From: Acanthamoeba lenticulata
Taxonomy: Eukaryota > Discosea > Longamoebia > Acanthamoebidae
Direction of reading: 5' to 3'
NCBI GenBank assembly: GCA_002179805.1
Contig: NAVB01000746.1
Location: 1 to 13,226, forward strand
DNA: 13,226 nt
Shown piece after piece: positions 6,101-13,226 of the stretch. Each line of letters opens with the position of its first letter. Within the stretch, counting starts at the first letter, position 1. The notes beneath the pieces are model-generated. The model did no database searches, was not told the DNA's origin, and saw nothing but the letters and a program-made list of their open reading frames with translations. The translations under genes were made by a program, and so were the position numbers.

Positions 6101-8942
6101 GCGTCAACCTGGTGGTGACCTCGGGCCAAGTGACGCAGTTCTCGTACGGCGGCAAGGCGGTCCTCTCCTTCTCGTCGTCCCCGGTGACTGCGACGGTCAG
6201 CTTCGACAACAAGGGCGACATCGTCATCACGGTGGCCAACATCCCCATCAACAGCCTCGACCAACTTTACCGGGATGTCGTCGGCGTCGTCGCGCCCTAC
6301 TACCTGAAGGGGCTCTCCGTGCTCGAGGGCAGCGCCTCGTTCACCATCGCCACCGCCTCGATTGGCGGAGCCCAGAAGGGCCTCTCCCTGACTGCGCAGG
6401 CCCAGCTGACTGATGGCACGCTCTCCAAGGCCGTCCGGGTGCGTCTCTCTCTCTCTCTCTCTCTTCACCTCCCAGGTCTAACCCGCACTATGTGCGCACA
6501 GACGTTGATCGCGTCGCCGGCCTCGTTGACGTTCGGCCTGAACCTCTTCGTCCCGATCTTTGATGCCGACCCGGCGGCGATCTCGCTGACTTTGACCGAG
6601 TCGGGCAGCTTCTCGCTGTCCAGCAACATCCGCTTCCAGCAGTTCCAGCTGTCGCTTGTCGAGGCGAGCGGCCAGCAGCCGAGCATCGACCTGAGCACAC
6701 AGATGGCCATCACCCTTGCGCAGCAGGCGCAGCCCCTGGTCTTCAGCGTCAACGGCAGGTGGGTGGCTGACACCAGCGTGGCCTTTGCCGGTCAGCTTGT
6801 CGGCCAGTGGAACCAGCCCTTCGGCGCCCGCTGGCTCACCATCAGCGCCGCTTCGGTCTCGGTGAACGTGCGGCTGGCCGTCGTCCAGTCCTTGGCCTTT
6901 GCCGGCGGCGCCGTCATCACCTTCGACGGCTCTTCGGAGGACGTGTCCTTCGCCATTACCACCAGCAACGACTTTGTCGATACGACCCTCGTCGCCCAGA
7001 CCTCTGCCAAGTGGAGCCTGGTCCAGGTTGCTACGAGCATGGTCGGCAACGCTGTATGTCCTCCTCCCTCTTCTTCTTCTTCTTCTTCTTCTTCCTCCCT
7101 GCCATGATGCTCACACGCAAGTTTGTTCTCGGCCTCTTCTTGTGCGCAGCCCGCGATCGTGACCGACGTGAACGAGAACACCGCCAGCCTCACCCTCATC
7201 CTGTCCACCTACGCCCACGACAACGTCAAGACGGGCTTCACCGTCCAGACCAAGGGTACCATTCCCTCGCCCCTTACTGTGGCAATTTTGGGTGGCTGAT
7301 TTCCTCCTTTCGTCCCCCCTTTCTCCCCCAGGTGACATCACTGGCGAGCTCCTCCGCAGGGTGAAGTCGCTCCAGTCCAAGCACATGAGCTCGCTGCAGT
7401 GGACCGTACGGTCGCCACAATGCCCCTCCCGCATCGTGTGGCTCACACCTGCGTTGGTGTTGTTGGGGCACGCGTTGTGTGGTAATGATGACAGGTGGGC
7501 CTGAACATCCCGCTCTACACGTCCAACCCGGTTGACCTGTCGCTCACGCTGGAGCTCGACGACACCGTCCCCGTCACGAAGGACTTTGCCTTCGAGAAGC
7601 TCGCCCTTGAGGTCGACGCCGCTCCTCTCTCCATCTCGGCCGAGACCGAGTTCCAGGTGCGTGGATTGGGTTCATCAGCGCTGCTGTCCCTTCTTGCGAG
7701 GCCTGCCCGTGTCTAGTTTCTCACTCAGCCTCTCGCGGTGTCGTCTTCGCCACACATTGACCCACCAGGCCAAATTCACCAACAACTCGCCGCTGCTGTT
7801 CAACGTGCTCGGCAAGTTCAGCGAGGACGGCGAGGTGACCCTCGAGGGCGACATGATCGGCACGTGGGAGAACGTGTTCGGCTTCCAGAACTTTGACGTG
7901 TCCGACGTCGCGCTCGAGATCGGCTTCAACCCGGCGGTGTGCGTTGTCGACGGCGCTTGCCTCTCCGACCTCGGCATCGGCTTCAACTTGAGCGTACGCG
8001 CCCACCCCTTCAAAAAATTTAGTAAAAGTTTTAGCTTTTTTGTTTGTTCATTTTCATTTGTTCACCAATTCTTGATCCCTGACGATCTCGTTTGCAACCG
8101 CGACAGATGGGCACCAAATCCGTCCTGTTCGACGGCAATGTCGCGGCGCCGGACTTTGAGGACATTTTCGCGCGTGGCGCCATCGCGGGCGCCAACGGGA
8201 TGGCCTTCACCATCCTCGACGTCGTGCTCGAGTGGAACCGGATGTTCCCGCACTGGCCCATCCCGACCAACTCGGTGCCCGCCAACTGGGGCCTCACCGA
8301 CTCGTCCTTCTACTTTGCCCCGAGGGACGGCACCTTCGGCGGCATCGCCTACAAGGAGGGCTTCGCGTTCAACAGTACGCGCCAGCTCGCTCCTCTCCCG
8401 CCCCGCCCGTCATGGCGGACGGGTTGTTCCTCGTCGGCAGCTGACGCGTGCGACTGTGCTGCGTGTGCGTCGTACAGGCGGCATCACCCTGCTCGACATG
8501 GACCTTGACCTCAACGTCAGCTGCAGCAAGGAGTACGCCGACTTCTGCGACTTTTCCTTCCATGTCGACCTCAACTGGGACCTGTTCTACAAGATGCTCA
8601 AGCGCGAGGTCGACTTCCTCAGCGCGAGTACCTCCATCGAGGTGCGTGACACAACACATTGCCTCCTCACACAGGGTACGCTGTCAGGCACTGATGCAGC
8701 AACCGACAACGGCCACAACCGACACGCAGGGCGACGTCGGTGAGGTGATCGTCTTCTCGCTCGACAGCGTTTCGCTGACCGAGTGGAGCACCAAGCGGTA
8801 TGCCAGCGGCAAGCTCCCGCGCTGGCTGATCGACATCACCGTCTTCGACAAGAAGCACCACCTCGACTTCGAGGTCGAGCAGTGGGAGCTGGCCTCTTCG
8901 TTCCGCTCCTTCTTCCACAAGTGGCTCAAGCACATCTTCTAG
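3120..8942 (+). CDS. large secreted protein with five tandem ~229-residue repeats, family unrecognised
   Basis: Fifteen exons: 3120-3191, 3281-3467, 3639-4598, 4696-4798, 4944-5151, 5244-5831, 5923-6438, 6502-7053, 7150-7255, 7332-7405, 7495-7656, 7769-7993, 8107-8374, 8478-8641, 8730-8942. All join in phase to 1465 residues. Exon 1 is a signal peptide: hydrophobic 'LLQGLVLLLALLTF' then CASA/R, cleavage likely near residue 23. The mature protein is Ser/Ala/Thr/Val-rich with alternating hydrophobic residues, suggesting beta-structure. It carries N-glycosylation sequons (NVT, NAT, NTT) and few cysteines. I see no transmembrane helix or GPI signal, so it is probably extracellular. Repeats share 'FVPLF'-like and 'FAGQLxGxWxQPFGxxWL' motifs at constant spacing. 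The C-terminal ~250 residues diverge and carry most cysteines. The 3120 start has a strong context (ccaccagccATGg) and directly yields the signal peptide. I recognise no named domain and assign no function. Confidence 0.85.
4641..4658 (+). repeat. (CT)n microsatellite in intron 3 of the repeat-protein gene
   Basis: A CT dinucleotide run inside the intron at 4599-4695, upstream of the CTTCCAG acceptor. Confidence 0.85.
5155..5173 (+). repeat. (GGT)n microsatellite in intron 5 of the repeat-protein gene
   Basis: A short run of GGT/TGG units immediately after the donor GTACGG at 5152. Confidence 0.8.
6443..6464 (+). repeat. (CT)n microsatellite in intron 7 of the repeat-protein gene
   Basis: A CT dinucleotide run beginning just inside the donor GTGCGT (6439). 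At 63 nt this is the shortest intron modelled here. Confidence 0.85.
7069..7094 (+). repeat. (TTC)n microsatellite in intron 8 of the repeat-protein gene
   Basis: About eight TTC units within the intron at 7054-7149. Confidence 0.85.
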
Positions 8943-9100
8943 GGGTGGCACGAGTTTGGGGGTGAACGCTGCAGGCGAGCTTGTTTTGCGGAAGGCTCTC
9001 GACCCCGCTGGGCGCCAATCCGGAGTGAGGCCGAGCGAGCTCGTTGTATGGGTCGGGAAAGTGGTCGGGCCACCGCTCGTCTCCGCTGTTTTTCATTAAA

Positions 9101-9136
9101 ATGGCCGCCGTCGTCGTAAGCTTATCCCGCGTTTGA
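9101..9136 (+). other. short upstream ORF or alternative first exon of the downstream gene
   Basis: An ATG at 9101 opens an 11-codon frame ending with TGA at 9134-9136, four bases before the next ATG at 9141. Both ATGs begin with the same ATGGCCGC string. Alternatively GTAAGC at 9116 is a donor: splicing the first five codons to the acceptor at 9284 would enter the main frame in phase 0. The sequence alone does not decide between these. Confidence 0.35.
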
Positions 9137-9140
9137 CCAA

Positions 9141-10697
9141 ATGGCCGCTTGCCCGCCGGGATGGGGGCAATCAACACACGTGCGATGGAGCGACGAGCTC
9201 ACTACCCCGAGACGTTGCCACTCACGGTCCTTGTTGTCTGCCTCATTATTCTTATCGCCCTCTTCTCTTCTGCCTACCGACCAGGTTGGCCTCCTCTTGC
9301 ACGTGCGGACCCTTCCACCCCAGCACGGTGGCCGCGTGTTGCTCATGCACAAGTGGAGTTCTCGGGACGACCACGCCGGTCCCAATCTTCCCTCTAATAA
9401 TACTGGACAAGATGCAACTTCAACCCCCACCCCAGTGGGTGCTGGGGGTGGTGGCACGGTGCCTACCATAACAGCTTCGACCACAACAATGGCTGACGCT
9501 GTGATGAATGGTGGCTTGGAGGCACGGGCCGCGGTCGTTGGATGGCTCTCGTCGTTAGCCGCGCGCAACGACGGCCGCGACTTCAGTTGCACCCCAGCCC
9601 GACGAAGGCGCAGACGCCCCAAGCCAACTGCTGGCCCTGCCTCGGCCTCTTCAGATTCGCTCGAGGCAGGCGCCTCTTCCTCTCCCCCCGCGCCTATTCC
9701 TGCCTCTTCTTCATCCCTCGAGGCCGCGGACGAGAAAAAATCAACCCCGTCCGGCAGGGACTCACCCGAGAAGGCCAACAACAACAACAACAAACGGCAC
9801 TCGCCTTTGCCTAGAGCTGCCACGGCGTCGCTTCGCTCTTTCACGTCAACTTTCTCCGCCGCTCCAGAGACGTCGGCCAACCCTGCCGTCAAACGACGAA
9901 AAACGTCGTCGCCTACATGCGGCAAGCCACATGCGGACGTTGGTCTCTCACGGGCCATTTCTGCTTATCCGGTTGCTCCTTCAAGCAGTCCTGCACCAGA
10001 CATTCCACAGACGCCCCCTTTTCCTTCACTTCTTTCGCCAAGTTCGCTCTCTGGCGCGGTCGACCCCGTGTCCTACAACAACAACAACAACTATCTCGCC
10101 TACCGTCGAGCCTATGGACTTCCCTATGGCCAGTCCATCCCAACGCATCATCCTCTCCAAGAATGGGGAAGCGTTTCTACAACGGGCGGCATGCCACCCG
10201 CCCTACTGCCCACCCACTCTGGCGTGAGTGATGTACCCTTCTGCGAGCAACCATGGAGGCCCCCTCTGGTGGCAGTCGCACATCCGCCATCTACAGCATC
10301 GAGCACCTGGCACGCACTCCGCAGAGGGAGCAGTGGCGATCTCTACGCAGCCGCCCACGTACGAAGTGGCCCCTCCGATGGACGGAAGTGGAGCGTGCCC
10401 GTTCTTCCTGCTGCTCACTACGGCGCTGAGGAAGACGATTGGGATGCGTTCATCCGGGTTCTCCGAACAAAGAACCAAGACAGCAGCGCCGTCGGGACAG
10501 GCGAGTTCCCGCCTGCAGCGGCGGCAACAATGCGTGATGGTGTCGTCTACGCGACCGGTCACGAGGCCCAACCACACCTCCAGGCTGGAACAGCGCCAGC
10601 TGCCTTCTACACAAGCGACCCTGGCGGCGTTGGCGCGTACCTGCCGCCGATGGACGACGAGGTGGAAGCTCTCCTTCGAAGCGTGCTTCCCCCTTAA
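9141..10697 (+). CDS. low-complexity, probably nuclear protein, family unrecognised
   Basis: A 518-codon frame without internal stops, lying between a plus-strand gene and a convergent minus-strand gene. I recognise no folded domain. It is rich in Ser, Pro, Ala and Thr, with Asn runs near residues 213-217 and 313-317. Basic clusters RRRRRRPKP (154-162) and KRRK (251-254) look like nuclear localisation signals. The C-terminal segment looks more ordered: 'EEDDWDAFIRVLRTK' (430-444) and a final acidic/hydrophobic tail 'MDDEVEALLRSVLPP', which could be an interaction or activation motif (inference). A pyrimidine-rich stretch ending CCGACCAG at 9284 resembles a 3' splice site. Paired with GTGCGA at 9180 it would remove 35 codons in frame, leaving 483 residues. 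Start could be 9141 or, with splicing, 9101. That the frame is real rests on its length, composition and neat fit between neighbours. Confidence 0.6.
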   Translation: MAACPPGWGQSTHVRWSDELTTPRRCHSRSLLSASLFLSPSSLLPTDQVGLLLHVRTLPPQHGGRVLLMHKWSSRDDHAGPNLPSNNTGQDATSTPTPVGAGGGGTVPTITASTTTMADAVMNGGLEARAAVVGWLSSLAARNDGRDFSCTPARRRRRRPKPTAGPASASSDSLEAGASSSPPAPIPASSSSLEAADEKKSTPSGRDSPEKANNNNNKRHSPLPRAATASLRSFTSTFSAAPETSANPAVKRRKTSSPTCGKPHADVGLSRAISAYPVAPSSSPAPDIPQTPPFPSLLSPSSLSGAVDPVSYNNNNNYLAYRRAYGLPYGQSIPTHHPLQEWGSVSTTGGMPPALLPTHSGVSDVPFCEQPWRPPLVAVAHPPSTASSTWHALRRGSSGDLYAAAHVRSGPSDGRKWSVPVLPAAHYGAEEDDWDAFIRVLRTKNQDSSAVGTGEFPPAAAATMRDGVVYATGHEAQPHLQAGTAPAAFYTSDPGGVGAYLPPMDDEVEALLRSVLPP

Positions 10698-10973
10698 GAA
10701 GGGAAGGGTCTGCAACCTGAAGGCCACCACCAAGACTTGGCTCGCCGAGAGCGGTGGGTTGAGAGAACCGTAAGCCGCCCATGAGCACGGACGCACCATG
10801 GCCATCTTCTCTCTCCACTTCTGTGCAGACGTCGGGAGGCACGATGGTCTCCTGCCTTTGTGTACACACTCGAGGATACCCTTTTTTTGGTTTTTGACGA
10901 TCAAGAGAGTCGCGATTTGCGTTCAAAAAGAAGATGAATGAATGAAGGAGACAACACAGCAGACAGCTGGCGC
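10698..10973. other. convergent intergenic region
   Basis: These 276 bases hold the 3' ends of the plus-strand nuclear-protein gene and the minus-strand capping-enzyme gene. There is a T run at about 10882-10888 and a short GAATGAATGAA tandem near 10935. I see no AATAAA for either gene and no other gene. Confidence 0.5.
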
Positions 10974-13193
10974 TCAAGGCGAGTACTGCTCGTCGCCTGC
11001 GGGGAAGTCGGAGCTCGTTGACGAGCCGCCAGAAAGGAGGAAGTCGATTCGCTGCTTCTTGGCGCTGCCGGCCTCCTCGCCGTCTTGCGTCCCGTCATTC
11101 TTCTCTTCCACCTCTCGTCTGCTGTCCTCCGTCCCTTCCCCTTCTTCAGGCCGCCTCCGTTTGTGCGCGGGCGACATCCCTGGTTGGTGTTGGTCTTGGT
11201 ATTGCTGGTGCATGGGCGCAGGCCTGTGATGTTGGTGCGCGGCGGGCGACGGCGCGCTCGGCGTCGTGGTCGTCGACGGGCGAGGCACCAGCAGCTCCAG
11301 CAACTGAATGAGCAGCAGCAGCAGCATCGCCATCAGCTCGCCGTCAGGAAGTGGAACAGCAAAGAGGGAGATGGGGGGGGGGAGAGAGAAACGGACCTCT
11401 TCCTGCTTGATGTTATCAGCGCGGCTTCGCTGGATCCGCTCGATGACGCTGATGTCGTTGGCGAGCTTTTTGTCTTCCCGCACCCGCATGTACCGCCACC
11501 CGCCCTTTTGCCACTCGCCGGCCTCCCACGTCTCGGCCCTGTCGTCGCAGCACCGGTGAGTCAACCGCGGGATCATCACCACCGTGGATTGGGCCTTATC
11601 TTACCCGGCAGCCGGGATCCAGGTGGGCCACTCGGGGTCCCACACGCACTCGAGGATCTTGCCCGACGCCATGCGGTCCTCGTCGAACATGGCGCGGTCC
11701 TCGTCGCTGAACGTGATCCACGCGTAGAATCGCTTGGCCAGTCGCTCCGCCGCGAGCAGGCAGTAGCCCCGCTTCCGCGCCCTTTGCGGCACACGCGCGC
11801 ATTTATATACGCGTCAACAAGACCACCACGGCTCCTGCTGCTGCTGCTTTGGTGGGGGGGGGGAAAGAGGAAGGCAACGAGAAGGAGAAAGAGGAGGTGA
11901 TATCACCTCCACTCCACTTTGAGCTCAAAGTCGACGCTGTTGAGCGAGCCCGGCTTCCATTTCAGCCTGTCATCGCGATGGCCCAGATCAGCAGCCCATC
12001 CCGTCCCATCCCCATGGCTTCTGTTGGGAAGGGGAGGCCAAGCGGAGAAAGGGGACGAGGGGAGGGGGGGGGAGCGCACAGTTGTCGGCAGGTGCCGGGG
12101 ATGTAGGGGAGCCGCACGGGGGTGAAGATGAGGCCGTCGTTCTCGTGCTTGAGGTTGGGGATTACGTGGTCGAAGAGATACGGCAGGTTCTTGAGCGCCA
12201 TGAATTCCTTCAGCTTGACACTGCGTGCATGAGAACGAAATATCAGAATTCCAAGTAATCTTTAACAAAAAAAAAAAAAAACAAGGGAGGGGACCAAGAG
12301 GAGCGCATAAAGTACTTCATGGGCTCCTTGGAGTAGTCGTAGATGCGGTCGAGCTTCCTGGGCCAGAGCACATCGTTCTGAGCACACTTGAGCCGCTGGT
12401 CCAACGGTAATCGCATCACGTTCTCCCCCATCCAGCTCACCGTATCATACACCAAAAAATTCATAATGTACTGCGGCATTCGAATAAGACGAACGCGCAT
12501 ACGACGTACGATGGCCCCAGCACATACGAGGCGGGCACCGAGCAGTGTCAGTCAGGCCGCGGCCCAGAAAAAACACAACCCACATGAAGACACGTACCAT
12601 GTTGTCGACGTGATCGATCACTAGCTCGCCATCGAGAAGGGTCTTGTCGAGGACGGGTGGTGTCTGGGCTGTGGTCTTGTGCGAGGGGAACGGAAAGTGC
12701 ATGTTGAGCTTTCGCACCCGGAAGGACCGGTCCACCTGCGCCATGCGGTTGTGTGTGCGTGTGACATGAATGGCCGTGCCGTTTGTGCACACAAGCGTTC
12801 ACGATCGCAAGAAGAAGAAGAAGAAGAACATGGAGAAGAGGGTGTGGATGCTGATGAGGATGATGAGGATGGTGGTGAAGAGAGCGTAAGGCCGCCGTAC
12901 CAGATAGGTGCCCTCCTTGTTGATGAGCATGAGATAGCGCGTCCCATCGGACTTCTCGGCCACCCAGTAGTTTTGTGGCGATTTGACGATTTCTGAGCAC
13001 GCCCCCCCCCCAAGGCGGAAGAAGGACAGCAACGTTGAGGTTCGGGTGCTGCTGCTGCTGCGCTGCATGGAAGCGCAGAGGAAGAGAGGCGTGGAAGGTG
13101 ACTACACGCGTACCTCGCAGGTTGGAGCGGTCCAGGGACACAGGCTGCGAGCCAGGGAAGGATTTGCCCTGCAGTCGCCCGTCAGCCGTACCG
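10974..13193 (-). CDS. RNGTT: mRNA capping enzyme, guanylyltransferase domain (5' partial)
   Basis: Nine exons seen on the minus strand: 13193-13114, 12992-12901, 12735-12598, 12470-12316, 12220-12080, 11966-11907, 11781-11605, 11538-11397 and 11336-10974. They join in phase to about 448 residues plus stop; upstream exons lie outside the window. All nucleotidyltransferase motifs are present in order: 'FPGSQPVS' leader; motif I KSDGTR with the GMP-accepting Lys; motif III LLDGE; IIIa FLVYD; IV DGLIF; V LKWKPGSLNSVDF; and the C-terminal RVREDK matching motif VI in the OB fold. The enzyme transfers GMP to the 5' diphosphate end of nascent RNA in the nucleus. The motifs resemble the metazoan/plant enzyme more than yeast Ceg1. 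Whether an N-terminal RNA triphosphatase is fused cannot be seen. The last exon adds about 120 residues beyond the OB fold, with KRRR and KKQR clusters. Its entry intron (donor GTCCGT) stays open in frame if retained, so that junction is less certain. Confidence 0.93.
12799..12828 (-). repeat. trinucleotide (TTC on the minus strand) repeat in a capping-enzyme intron
   Basis: A run of AAG units on the plus strand within the intron at 12900-12736. Confidence 0.8.
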
Positions 13194-13226
13194 CTGCCGA
13201 GAAGAGGACAGAAGAGAAGAGAGGGG

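Larger units (their letters stand above)
3995..8050 (+). repeat. five protein-level tandem repeats of ~229 residues in the secreted protein
   Basis: Two landmarks recur with constant period. The Pro of '(F/Y)(V/I)P(L/V/I)(F/Y)' falls at residues 209, 438, 669, 896 and 1128. The first Trp of the 'GxWxxPFGxxW' block falls at 292, 521, 751, 981 and 1209 (spacing 229, 230, 230, 228). Between them lie 'SLTLTESG'-like and 'QAQPLxFSVNAxW'-like blocks. After them come 'GDFxxxVxxxPINSLDxLY' and 'GSASFAIAT....GG..KGLTLSA' blocks in units 1-3. Unit 4 is weaker in its second half and unit 5 diverges after its Trp. DNA identity between units appears low, so the duplications are old. Confidence 0.85.

Noticed and set aside
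5328..6468. Two long overlapping minus-strand frames of 218 and 307 codons
   Set aside because: They are antisense to exons that carry the regular repeat signature. Their composition is low-complexity and no domain is visible.
9122..9958. 278-codon minus-strand frame opposite the nuclear-protein gene
   Set aside because: It is shorter than the plus-strand frame it overlaps, and mainly mirrors its Ser/Pro/Ala-rich codons. I cannot exclude it fully but find no support.
12799..12900. Apparent transmembrane segment after the motif I region of the capping enzyme
   Set aside because: The hydrophobic residues come from reading into the intron past the donor GTACGG at 12900. Splicing to 12735 restores the conserved sequence.

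Overview
The window is nuclear DNA of a GC-rich, intron-dense eukaryote. It holds five protein-coding genes, no RNA genes and no recognisable transposon. Three genes belong to eukaryote-only families: an INO80-complex subunit, an Spg1/Tem1 septation GTPase and an mRNA guanylyltransferase. All use short spliceosomal introns (mostly 60-170 nt). The combination of an Spg1-type GTPase, high GC, compact intergenic gaps and microsatellite-filled introns suggests an amoebozoan such as Acanthamoeba. That placement is inference; nothing in the sequence proves it.

Layout from left to right: (1) 1-248, flank and 3' region with no supportable gene. (2) 1156..249 minus, an Ies6/INO80C-like subunit in four exons. 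(3) 1157-1419, a divergent promoter region shared with (4) 1420..2603 plus, an Spg1/Tem1 GTPase in five exons, one intron being GC-AG. (5) 2604-3119, intergenic DNA with a GA microsatellite. (6) 3120..8942 plus, a 15-exon gene for a secreted protein of about 1465 residues built from five tandem repeats of about 229 residues. I recognise no family for it. (7) 9141..10697 plus, a 518-codon frame for a low-complexity, probably nuclear protein, perhaps with one intron near its start. (8) 10698-10973, a convergent intergenic gap. (9) 13193..10974 minus, the guanylyltransferase part of an mRNA capping enzyme, whose 5' end lies outside the window.

These are independent eukaryotic genes, not an operon: chromatin remodelling (INO80C), cytokinesis/septation signalling (Spg1), a secreted repeat protein, an unknown nuclear protein and mRNA capping. 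Exons were assigned by hand from reading frame, intron phase and family conservation. The three conserved genes rejoin in phase at every junction into family-consistent proteins. The repeat gene is supported by phase plus repeat periodicity. The most noteworthy observations are the regular 229-residue repeat protein and the local 5' splice-site signature, in which C sits at intron position +4 in 25 of 29 modelled introns.
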